Below are positions 8,749 to 16,952 of a DNA stretch of 57,997 bases, in pieces. A program made the translations under genes and the position numbers. Source of the DNA: JANXQE01 sp035651635 (GTDB lineage Bacteria; Verrucomicrobiota; Verrucomicrobiia; Limisphaerales; UBA8199); assembly GCA_035651635.1 (NCBI GenBank), contig DASRFK010000077.1:1-57997 (forward strand). Reading direction: 5' to 3'. The notes under the pieces are model-generated. The model worked only from the letters and a program-made list of their open reading frames with translations. It did not search any database and had not been told where the DNA came from. Position 1 is the stretch's first letter. The number at the start of each line of letters is the position of its first letter.

Positions 8749-10244
8749 GCGGACTGGACACCACGACGAACAAAGTTTCTCCGCGGCCTTCGATTGCCAT
8801 CCTGGGCGTGCCGTTCGACAGTGTCACCAAAAGCGAAGCCATCGAATTAATCGAGCGGATGATTGCTTCGCGCCAGCCGCATTACCTGGTGACGCCCAAT
8901 GTCGATTTTCTTGTCCAGGCCCGGCGCGACGTAGAGTTGCGGCGCATTCTGTTTGAAGCCCATCTGGTGCTTTGCGACGGCACGCCTCTGGTCTGGGCGT
9001 CGCGGGTGTTGGGCAACCCTTTGCCCGAGCGGGTGGCGGGGGCGGATTTGGTGCCGTTGCTGATCGAAACGGCGGCTAAAAAGAAGTATCGATTATTTTT
9101 ACTTGGCGCGACGCCGCAATCGAGCCAGCGCGCGGTGGCGCGTTTACAGGAACGCTATCCCGGGCTCATCATTGCGGGCCACTACTCGCCCCCGTTCAAC
9201 CCATTGCTTGAAATGGATCACGAGGAGATTAAACTTCGGATCGCGGCGGCAAAGCCCGATTTACTGTTCGTTTCTTTCGGCTGTCCCAAACAGGAAAAAT
9301 GGGTCGCCATGCATTACCGAAACCTGGCGGTGCCCGTAACGGCGGGTGTGGGAGCCACCATCGATTTTCTTGCCGGCCAGGTCAGGCGCGCCCCGCTCTG
9401 GATGCAGCGCAGTGGCACGGAATGGATCTTTCGCCTCGCGCAAGAACCACGGCGTTTATTCCGCCGGTATGTAACAGACCTGTGGGTGTTCGGAGCCGGG
9501 ATTTTTCCCCAGTGGTGGCAATTACAGGTTTGCGGACGACGGCGCCGGCCGCGCGTGGCTGGTTTGCTTCCGCCGCCATCGATGGCGCCCGCACACTCCT
9601 GGTGCCATGCTCGCCTGCCCGACCGGCTGGATTTTGCTGCCGTGACCGAACAGAGCCCGCTGGCGGACGAAATCGCCGCGCGCGGCCAGGACTGCCTCCT
9701 CGAGATGTCGTCCACCGGATTTGTCGATAGCACCGGGATCGGTTTGCTGATTCGCCTGCAAAAGCGACTGCGGTCTCGCGGGCGGCACCTCGTACTGCTG
9801 GCACCCAGTCCGGCTGTCTTAAGAGCACTGGACCTGATGCGGCTCACGGACTTTTTTCATATCGCCCCCAACGAGAAGGCCGGCCTCGCTGTCTTGGAGA
9901 GATTAAAAGAAGAGTCTTTGCTCAGTGCCGGCTTGCCGAAGGTAACCTCGAAGGCCTTGAGTTGGAGCGGTGAAATAACCGCGGCCAATGCGGAGTCAGT
10001 GTGGGCTTTTACCCAACAATACCTCAGCAGCCTTGCCCCGGATAACACCAAGACCATCGATCTTTCACAAGTTCGCTTCATCGACAGCACCGGCCTCGGG
10101 CTGATGGTTCGGGCAAGGAAGATGAGCACTGCCGCTGGAGAGGAGCTGATCTTCAGCGGGGTGCGTCCGTCGGTCCGCAACGTCGTACGGCTTGCCCGCC
10201 TGGAGGATTTCCTGCTCCGGCCAATTCGGCGAACCGCGGCGTAA
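8745..10244 (+). CDS. WecG/TagA/CpsF (GT26) glycosyltransferase fused to two STAS domains
   Basis: A 499-aa fusion. Residues ~15-262 are a GT26 domain with VTPNVDFLVQA, the LCDGTPLVWAS segment, FVSFGCPKQEKW and GVGATIDFLAG, as in UDP-ManNAc/N-acetylhexosamine transferases acting on undecaprenyl-PP-linked acceptors at the membrane. After a short basic linker come two STAS domains at ~285-380 and ~405-490. Each carries the antagonist signature: VDSTG (D328, S329) and IDSTG (D447, S448). Single-domain GT26 enzymes are about 250 aa, so the C-terminal half is a true addition. The start at ATG 8745 overlaps the PPTase stop by 4 bases. A STAS protein and an RsbW-like kinase lie 4 kb upstream on the same strand, so phosphorylation of S329/S448 is a testable inference. 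Confidence 0.9.
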   Translation: MSGLDTTTNKVSPRPSIAILGVPFDSVTKSEAIELIERMIASRQPHYLVTPNVDFLVQARRDVELRRILFEAHLVLCDGTPLVWASRVLGNPLPERVAGADLVPLLIETAAKKKYRLFLLGATPQSSQRAVARLQERYPGLIIAGHYSPPFNPLLEMDHEEIKLRIAAAKPDLLFVSFGCPKQEKWVAMHYRNLAVPVTAGVGATIDFLAGQVRRAPLWMQRSGTEWIFRLAQEPRRLFRRYVTDLWVFGAGIFPQWWQLQVCGRRRRPRVAGLLPPPSMAPAHSWCHARLPDRLDFAAVTEQSPLADEIAARGQDCLLEMSSTGFVDSTGIGLLIRLQKRLRSRGRHLVLLAPSPAVLRALDLMRLTDFFHIAPNEKAGLAVLERLKEESLLSAGLPKVTSKALSWSGEITAANAESVWAFTQQYLSSLAPDNTKTIDLSQVRFIDSTGLGLMVRARKMSTAAGEELIFSGVRPSVRNVVRLARLEDFLLRPIRRTAA

Positions 10245-10324
10245 ATGCAGAACTTCAACCCGAAGGCTTAAATAGCGCGGTTAACTCTCTAGTAATCAGT
10301 CTGAGGCTTCGGCCAACAGAGGTC

Positions 10325-11545
10325 ATGCACATAGGCATTTCCAGTTTGATGATTCAACGGGGCAAGACCGGCGTGGCGCAATATCTTTTCGCGCTGCTGC
10401 GGCAGTTGCAAGCGCGGCCGGCCGCTCACCGGTTTACTGTATTCGTCCTTGAGGAGGATGTGCCGCTGTTCGATTTCATCCGCGGCGGCATGCATCTAGT
10501 CACTGTGCCGGAACGCTTCCGGCCCGCGGTCCACAACATTTTTTGGCATCAAAAATACCTGCCGACCTTGGCTCGCGAGCTAGGCCTGGACGTTCTTCAC
10601 ATTCCAAGCTACCGCCGCTTGCTGGGGCGCAGGCCGTGCCCGCTGGTCGCCACCATTCATGATTTGGCGCCGTTTCGTGTGCCAGGAAAGTACGATTGGA
10701 AGCGGATGTTTTATGGCCGTGTGGTCGTACGATGGCTGGCGCGACACCAGGACCGGATTATTGCCGTGAGTCAAAACACCGCCCGCGATATCGTCACTTT
10801 TTTCCAGGTTCCCGAGCAACGTATCCAGGTGGTCCATAACGGCCTGGAGCATGAGCGCTTCTACCCCGGTTCAGCCAGGAATGCCAAAGCCTGGGCCAGA
10901 AATCGATTTCAGCTTGAGCGGCCGTTTTTTCTGTATATTGCCCGCCTGGAACATCCCGGGAAGAATCACCTCCGGCTGATTTCCGCGTTCGAGCGATTCA
11001 AACAGGCTTCAGGCTGCGACTGGCAATTAGTGTTGGCTGGTAGTGATTGGCATGGCGCGGAGGTGATCCATGCTGCCATAAAGCGATCCGCGGAACGCAA
11101 GCAGATCAAGTGCCTGGGATTCGTGGCGCAGAGCGAACTGCCTGAGTTATATCGCGCAGCCGACGCGTTCGTGTACCCATCACTGTTCGAAGGGTTCGGC
11201 ATGCCCCCTATTGAAGCAATGGCTTGCGGGTGTCCAGTCATCTCCTCGACCGCTGGGTCCCTGGCGGAGGTGATTGGGGAAGCTGCGCTGAAAGTAGATC
11301 CCGAGAGCGTAACGGCAATGGCCGACCAGATGAGCCGCTTGACGCTGGACGAGGGTATGGCCGAGCGCCTTCGCGCCGCAGGGTTGGTCCAGGCCCGCAA
11401 ATTTGATTGGGCCAGGACCGCGAGTGAAACTCTACAAGTCTATCAACAGGCTGCCACCAGTGGGGGTTCGCGGCTCCCCTTGACGACGCGCGGCCGACCA
11501 AAAGTCGGCGATCCCGCCGGCGAGTACATTTCGGAAACGCTGTGA
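10325..11545 (+). CDS. Family 4 glycosyltransferase (GT-B)
   Basis: A 406-aa GT-B enzyme. The N-terminal half carries GKTGVAQY near the acceptor side; the C-terminal half carries LYIARLEHPGKNH and the donor-binding FVYPSLFEGFGMPPIEAMACG, the E-x7-E signature of GT4 retaining transferases such as mannosyltransferases. There are no transmembrane segments. It follows the GT26-STAS gene by 80 bases and appears to close the co-directional glycan locus. The last ~30 residues are Gly/Pro/Arg-rich and look poorly conserved. Donor and acceptor cannot be named. Confidence 0.92.
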   Translation: MHIGISSLMIQRGKTGVAQYLFALLRQLQARPAAHRFTVFVLEEDVPLFDFIRGGMHLVTVPERFRPAVHNIFWHQKYLPTLARELGLDVLHIPSYRRLLGRRPCPLVATIHDLAPFRVPGKYDWKRMFYGRVVVRWLARHQDRIIAVSQNTARDIVTFFQVPEQRIQVVHNGLEHERFYPGSARNAKAWARNRFQLERPFFLYIARLEHPGKNHLRLISAFERFKQASGCDWQLVLAGSDWHGAEVIHAAIKRSAERKQIKCLGFVAQSELPELYRAADAFVYPSLFEGFGMPPIEAMACGCPVISSTAGSLAEVIGEAALKVDPESVTAMADQMSRLTLDEGMAERLRAAGLVQARKFDWARTASETLQVYQQAATSGGSRLPLTTRGRPKVGDPAGEYISETL

Positions 11546-11737
11546 AGCCCCGAATAGCGGTTTGTGGTCCCTTTTCGCTTTGGCGTACGTACCCGGGACC
11601 GTGAAGCCAGGCATAACCCCTCTCCAATGCGCTCCCCGCTCGTTCCTCGCGGGGCCAGGAAACCAGACGGCGGCGCATAGCTTACGGTAGGGCACGAGGT
11701 TGCGCACAACCACAGTCCGTGGGATCCTTTCGCGCTT
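11546..11737. other. Intergenic spacer with possible degraded repeat
   Basis: 192 bases between the GT4 and esterase genes. I see no coding frame or tRNA. A GC-rich stretch near 11630-11660 contains CCCCGC...GCGGGG, which could form a stem. It looks like an interspersed-repeat remnant rather than a gene, but I have no second copy in this window to prove that. Confidence 0.3.
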
Positions 11738-12526
11738 ATGGATCTTTACTTTGAGGTGGAAGGCGAGGGCGAACCCTTGATTGTTCTGCATGGTTTGTTC
11801 GGTTCGCTGGAAAACTGGCGCCCGATGAGCCGGAAATTGGCAAATCGTTTCAAAGTGTTTTTGGTGGACCAACGCAACCACGGCCGATCTCCGCACAGTG
11901 AGGAAATGAATTATGCGCTCATGGCGGAGGACGTTCGCCAACTGCTGCACCGGCAGCACTTGCACGCCGCGCATGTGCTGGGCCATTCGATGGGCGGCAA
12001 AACCGCCATGCAACTGGCTGTGCTGCATCCGGAAAATGTCCGTAAATTAGTGGTCGCCGATATCGCTCCGCGCGTTTATTCGCCTCGGCACCAGCACATC
12101 ATCGAGGGAATGCTGGCACTTGATCTGAGTCGATTCCACAGCCGAAAGGAGATTGAAGCAGCCTTGGCTCCGGCAGTGCCGGAATTGGCGACCCGCCAGT
12201 TCCTGCTTAAAAATGTCGCCCGGCTGGACGGGGGAACGTTTGGCTGGCGCCTTGGACTGGAAGAAATTGGAGACAACTATCTTCGCTTGACTGAACCGGT
12301 CGCCGGCGGCCGACCTTTTGACAAGCCGGCCCTGTTTGTTCGCGGCGCGAACTCTGATTACCTTACCCAATCGGACTTTCCGGCGATCCAATGTTTGTTC
12401 CCAAACGCGGTACTGCGGAGCATTCCCGAGGCAGGCCATCTGCTTCACGTGCAGAACCCCGACTTCTTCTCACGGATTGTCGCCGAGTTTTTGGGACAAC
12501 GCGTTCCAAATTCTTTACTGGCTTGA
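11738..12526 (+). CDS. Alpha/beta hydrolase, YbfF-like esterase
   Basis: A 262-aa alpha/beta hydrolase. The oxyanion region is LHGLFGSLENW, the DQRNHGRS motif is typical of YbfF-type acyl-CoA/carboxyl esterases, the nucleophile elbow is GHSMGG, and the C-terminal catalytic His is in EAGHLLH. There is no signal peptide, so it is cytosolic. It stands alone, 72 bases before rpoD. The exact substrate is not predictable. Confidence 0.9.
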   Translation: MDLYFEVEGEGEPLIVLHGLFGSLENWRPMSRKLANRFKVFLVDQRNHGRSPHSEEMNYALMAEDVRQLLHRQHLHAAHVLGHSMGGKTAMQLAVLHPENVRKLVVADIAPRVYSPRHQHIIEGMLALDLSRFHSRKEIEAALAPAVPELATRQFLLKNVARLDGGTFGWRLGLEEIGDNYLRLTEPVAGGRPFDKPALFVRGANSDYLTQSDFPAIQCLFPNAVLRSIPEAGHLLHVQNPDFFSRIVAEFLGQRVPNSLLA

Positions 12527-12597
12527 CTCGGCTTAGGGCGCTTTCCATATTCCCACTCCTGTTTCAGTAGGTCGGTGATGTTCAGATTTTGAAGCCT

Positions 12598-14445
12598 ATG
12601 CCCAGAAGTAAGGTGAGCAATCCGGGGTCTAAAACACGCAAAAAGCAAACCGACCCCGCCGCTCCCCCGGCCGAGCGCCTGCCGGAAACTAACGGGCAAT
12701 TTCCTCACCCGATCAGGCCCGCATCCGCCTCGGGCGCTCTTGCGCCGGTCCCTCTCAATGGAAAACCACCGGCGGCCGGCGCCCTTGGTGTAGGAGTCAT
12801 TCCTGCATCTACTAATCCAACGGCGCATGCCGCCGAATTGGCCGAGAAGGTGAAGGAACTGGTGCGTCTGGCCCAGGAACAAGGCTACCTAACCTACGGC
12901 GACATTAACGACGCTCTGCCGGACACTTTGATCACGCCGGAGGACCTGGACGAGATCTACATCAAGCTGCGCAATCTCGAAGTTGAAATCGTCGATCAGG
13001 CTGAAGTCGATCGAGTCAAACAGCCCGAACCCGAAGAGGAGGACGAGAAGACACGCCTGGATATCCTGGACGACCCTGTGCGGATGTACTTGAAGCAAAT
13101 GGGGCAAGTGCCGTTGCTTACCCGAGAGCAGGAAGTCGAGATTTCCAAGCGCATCGAAAGCGCCGAAAACGAGCTCAAGCGCGTGGTTCACAGCTTTGGC
13201 TTTGCCGCCAAAGAACATATCGCTTTGGCCGAAAAACTCATTACCGAGCCGCCCAAAGAACGGTTTGACCGCGTGATTCTCGACAAAAAGATCGATTCGC
13301 GGGACAGCCACGTCCGGGAGTTGCGCCGCCTCATTAAAGGCGTGCGCGCCCTTGACCAGCAGGTCGACGACGCCTGGAAGGCGGTGATGGCCGGGGCGAG
13401 TCAGGAAAAGCGAGTCGCGCAATTCAGGAAACTGGATGCCAGGCTGCAAAAGAGTTTCGCCAAATTCTATTATAAACAAAAGGTCATCGAAGAGATGAGC
13501 CTGGTGGCGGAGAACATTTACGATAAAATTCAGCTCAGTTTGCGACTTATTACCGAATCCCAGGCTCAACCGGATTCACCGCAACATCAGGCCTTGATTC
13601 AAGCGGAGCAATGCCGCATCCAGGCGCTCGAAGAATTCGTGCGCATGCCGCACTTGGAATACCTGAAGGCGTACCAGCAGCTGAAGCAATTTGCTTCCAA
13701 AGCCTTGCAGGCCAAGACTGAAATGGTCGAAGCCAACCTGCGCCTGGTCATCTCGATTGCCAAGAAGTATACCAACCGCGGCCTCTCCTTTCTCGACCTC
13801 ATTCAAGAAGGCAACATGGGCTTGATGAAAGCGGTCGAGAAATTCGAGTACCGCCGCGGCTACAAATTCTCCACTTACGCCACCTGGTGGATTCGCCAGG
13901 CGATTACCCGGTCCATCGCCGACCAGGCACGAACCATTCGCATTCCGGTGCACATGATTGAGACCATCAACAAGCTGATGCGGACTCAAAAGCGCCTGTT
14001 GCAGGACTTCGGCCGCGAGCCCAGTCCGGAAGAGATTGCCGACGAAATGCAACTGCCAGTCGAACGCGTCAGGGCAGTGCTCAAGATGGCGCAGCAGCCC
14101 ATTTCGCTGCAGTCGCCCGTCGGCGATGGCGAAGATACGAGCTTTGGCGATTTCATCGAGGACAAGAACACGGAAAACCCGTCCGAGATGACCAGTTTCA
14201 GCCTGCTAAAGGATAAGCTCAGCGACGTGCTCGCCAGCTTGTCGGAACGGGAGCGCAAGGTGTTGGAGTTGCGGTTCGGGCTGGGTGATGGCTATTCCCG
14301 CACGCTCGAAGAGGTGGGCCGTCAGTTCCGTGTCACGCGCGAGCGGATTCGCCAAATCGAGGCCAAAGCCCTCCGCAAAATGCGCCACCCCACGCGTATC
14401 CGCCAGTTGCACGGATTCCTGGAAGTGCAGCACGTACAGGAATAA
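12598..14445 (+). CDS. rpoD: Primary RNA polymerase sigma factor (sigma-70, RpoD/SigA)
   Basis: About 615 aa. Region 1.1-like sequence follows a Pro-rich N-terminal extension. Region 1.2 reads DDPVRMYLKQMGQVPLLTRE; a non-conserved insert precedes region 2 (NLRLVISIAKKY, GLSFLDLIQEGN, FSTYATWWIRQAITRSI). Region 3 has RIPVHMIETINKL, and region 4 has the helix-turn-helix TLEEVGRQFRVTRERIRQIE. These mark the housekeeping group 1 sigma. ATG 12598 is used as the start; an in-frame TTG at 12589 would add only three residues. No dnaG or rpsU neighbour is present. Confidence 0.96.
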   Translation: MPRSKVSNPGSKTRKKQTDPAAPPAERLPETNGQFPHPIRPASASGALAPVPLNGKPPAAGALGVGVIPASTNPTAHAAELAEKVKELVRLAQEQGYLTYGDINDALPDTLITPEDLDEIYIKLRNLEVEIVDQAEVDRVKQPEPEEEDEKTRLDILDDPVRMYLKQMGQVPLLTREQEVEISKRIESAENELKRVVHSFGFAAKEHIALAEKLITEPPKERFDRVILDKKIDSRDSHVRELRRLIKGVRALDQQVDDAWKAVMAGASQEKRVAQFRKLDARLQKSFAKFYYKQKVIEEMSLVAENIYDKIQLSLRLITESQAQPDSPQHQALIQAEQCRIQALEEFVRMPHLEYLKAYQQLKQFASKALQAKTEMVEANLRLVISIAKKYTNRGLSFLDLIQEGNMGLMKAVEKFEYRRGYKFSTYATWWIRQAITRSIADQARTIRIPVHMIETINKLMRTQKRLLQDFGREPSPEEIADEMQLPVERVRAVLKMAQQPISLQSPVGDGEDTSFGDFIEDKNTENPSEMTSFSLLKDKLSDVLASLSERERKVLELRFGLGDGYSRTLEEVGRQFRVTRERIRQIEAKALRKMRHPTRIRQLHGFLEVQHVQE

Positions 14446-14619
14446 ACGACCCACAACGAAGCGGGAAGCTACATCGCCGCCTCAACGCCAATTCGGCGGA
14501 GCCTGCGATGAGCTTGACGGCATGGCTAGAGGCTGAGCGCATCTGCAAATATGCCTTTTTCACTTGTGCCTTTAGCCTCCGATTGCTGATCGCAATCTCG
14601 AAACGACAGCACCTTAGCC

Positions 14620-16671
14620 ATGAAACCTCGAACCGCTGGCCGTCTCTCCCGACTAAAGACCTCCCATCGAGCCACTCTCGCGGGAATCTCCTGGGCCTGT
14701 CTGCTGATTGGCGCTCCGGTCATTGCACAGGATCCCGGCCAATTCCAGCAGACCTCTCCGGGCGACCACATGATCGAAGCATACCTTCGTGCCGAGACAG
14801 GTAAACTGGAGACAAATTTTCTTGGAGACATTAAGACCCTTGCGGATTGGAAACAGCACTTGCCCCAGTTTCGACAGGAATACTTCGAGATGCTCGGGTT
14901 ATGGCCCCTGCCCACGCGAGAGGCGTTGCAAGCAACGATCACTCGGACGCTGGATCGAGGCGAGTACGAGGTTGATATGCTCCAGTACCAAAGCCGGCCG
15001 GGGCTTTATGTAACGGGTAACTTATACCGACCTTCGAAAGTGAACGCCGGTGAACGGCTGCCCGCCATCCTGTATGTGTGCGGACATGCGCCACGTGGCC
15101 GGAATGGCAATAAAACCGCTTATCAATCACATGGCATCTGGTTTGCCCGGCACGGCTATATCTGCCTCATGCTCGATACCTTGCAGCTTGGTGAGATTCC
15201 CGGCATTCACCATGGCACTTATCGTGAGGGAAGATGGTGGTGGCTGTCGCGCGGCTATACTCCGGCGGGAGTCGAGTGTTGGAATGGCATGCGGGGAATC
15301 GATTACCTGGTTAACCGGCCGGACGTCGATCCGGAGCGAATTGGAGTCACGGGCATTAGCGGAGGCGGCGCTGCCACTTTTTGGATCGCCGCAGCCGACG
15401 AGCGGGTCAAGGTTGCGGTGCCAGTCAGTGGGCTGACTGATTTGCTCTCGTACGTGCCAGACCAGGTCGTGAATGGCCATTGCGACTGTATGTTTCTTTA
15501 CAACACTTACCAATGGCCCTGGGCACGGATACCCTCACTCATTGCTCCGCGGCCGCTGCTCTATATCAACAGCGATCACGATTCGTTGTTTCCGATCGAA
15601 GGCGATGAGCGCGTGATCAATCGACTCGAGCGAATGTACAGTCTCTTTGGAGCTGGCGATGTCGTCGATAGCCTGGTCAGTATCGGCGGTCACGCTTATC
15701 GACAGGATATCCGCCAGAGCGCTTTTCGTTTCCTGAACACCTATTTAAAGGCTGACCCTCGACCCGTCCTGGACAGCGAGGTGGACCTGGTCACCGGCGA
15801 TGCCAGCACGGCCCATCCAATCCCGCCTGAAAAATTGCGCGTGTTTCCACAGGACAGCGACCTGCCCGCGAATGTCCATAACGGGCGCATTGACGAGGAA
15901 TTCGTTCCGATCTGGCGGCCTGGACCGCCCAAGCCGGGCATGTTCCCGGTCTGGAAAGATGCATTAGTCGGCAAACTGCGGACGCTCGCCTTTCATCATT
16001 TTCCTGCGCGCATCACCGCGGCGCGCCCAGTCGGCGCCCATGCCACCGGTATCACACTGCTCGAGACGGAGCCCGGGATTACCGTGCCGCTGCGCGAAGT
16101 ACAGGTAGCCTCAAAAGGCTCTCCCAATATGCGCACGTGGCTCGTGGCCGCTGATGCGACCTCCCCGGATCCAACCTGGTGGAAAGTCTGCGTCGATGAG
16201 CATGACGCGGTTTATGTTATTCAACCGCGCGGAGTTGGTGAAACCCGCTGGACCCAAAGGAACCCACCCAATTACGTCGAGCGTGCCCACTATCTGCTGG
16301 GCCGCACCGTAGATAGTGGACGGGTGTGGGATCTTGCGGCCGGCGCCCGTTACCTCAAAGCGCGTGAAATTGGGCGAACAAAGCTGCGCCTCGCAGGGGA
16401 AGGCTCCGCCGGAGTGTTGGCGGCCTATGCCGCCTTGCTCGAACCAGACGTGGACGAAGTGTTCTTGCTCCATCCGCAGGCCTCGCACATGGATGGCTCC
16501 GCGCCCGCCCTACTCAATGTCCTGCGAATTTGCGATATTCCAGACGTGGTCGGCATGCTGGCGCCCCGGCCGGTGATGATTGTGAGTGATGCGCCGGACT
16601 GGCGCCAGGTCAGCGCGAGGATCTACGAAATTGCCGGCGCCGCGCAGGGTTTTTCAGTCAGCTCCCAGTAG
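14620..16671 (+). CDS. Secreted alpha/beta hydrolase with acetyl-esterase-like domain
   Basis: 683 aa with an N-terminal basic segment and a hydrophobic stretch (ISWACLLIGAPVIA) ending in an Ala-x-Ala-like site, so it is probably exported. Residues ~110-385 look like an acetyl-xylan-esterase/dienelactone-hydrolase-type fold: a nucleophile elbow GISGGG near 245, an Asp region in INSDHDSLFPIEG, and His in IGGHAY. Residues ~440-680 resemble a second alpha/beta hydrolase half whose elbow position reads GEGSAG rather than G-x-S-x-G, so it may be inactive. Large esterases of this type are common in polysaccharide-degrading Verrucomicrobiota and Planctomycetota. The substrate is unknown. Confidence 0.8.
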   Translation: MKPRTAGRLSRLKTSHRATLAGISWACLLIGAPVIAQDPGQFQQTSPGDHMIEAYLRAETGKLETNFLGDIKTLADWKQHLPQFRQEYFEMLGLWPLPTREALQATITRTLDRGEYEVDMLQYQSRPGLYVTGNLYRPSKVNAGERLPAILYVCGHAPRGRNGNKTAYQSHGIWFARHGYICLMLDTLQLGEIPGIHHGTYREGRWWWLSRGYTPAGVECWNGMRGIDYLVNRPDVDPERIGVTGISGGGAATFWIAAADERVKVAVPVSGLTDLLSYVPDQVVNGHCDCMFLYNTYQWPWARIPSLIAPRPLLYINSDHDSLFPIEGDERVINRLERMYSLFGAGDVVDSLVSIGGHAYRQDIRQSAFRFLNTYLKADPRPVLDSEVDLVTGDASTAHPIPPEKLRVFPQDSDLPANVHNGRIDEEFVPIWRPGPPKPGMFPVWKDALVGKLRTLAFHHFPARITAARPVGAHATGITLLETEPGITVPLREVQVASKGSPNMRTWLVAADATSPDPTWWKVCVDEHDAVYVIQPRGVGETRWTQRNPPNYVERAHYLLGRTVDSGRVWDLAAGARYLKAREIGRTKLRLAGEGSAGVLAAYAALLEPDVDEVFLLHPQASHMDGSAPALLNVLRICDIPDVVGMLAPRPVMIVSDAPDWRQVSARIYEIAGAAQGFSVSSQ

Positions 16672-16679
16672 CTTCGGCC

Positions 16680-16902
16680 GGCGCGCGGACTTCCCAGTCC
16701 GCAGCGATCCCCGAATCGAATCCGGCGTAAAGGGGATTTTCGTCGTCAGCAGTCCTCGTTTCGTCGCTGCGGGCAGAATGCCCGCGCGCCGGCGCGCGGA
16801 CTTCTCAGTCCGCAGCGATCCTCGAATCGAATCTGGCGCAACGGGGGATCTTCGTCGTCGGCAGTCCTCCTTTCGTCGCTGCGGGCAGAATGCCCGCGCG
16901 CC
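16680..16902. repeat. Two tandem copies of a ~111-bp palindromic REP-like element
   Basis: Copy 1 is 16680-16790 and copy 2 is 16791-16902, differing at about a dozen positions. Each starts with GGCGCGCGGACTT and ends with TGCCCGCGCGCC; the two ends are near inverted repeats of each other. Each end also holds its own hairpin (GCGGACT...AGTCCGC and GCGGGCA...TGCCCGC). Copy 2 ends 50 bases before the start of the oxidoreductase gene. The structure suggests a mobile palindromic repeat family that has duplicated in tandem. Confidence 0.85.
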
Positions 16903-16952
16903 GCCTCGACTTTAGACTTTGGTGTTCCGACTCCGGCTTCTATGCTGCGTGG

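Noticed and set aside
14446..14619. CCGCC...GGCGG stem after rpoD as a terminator
   Set aside because: The stem is short with a long loop and no T-run follows.
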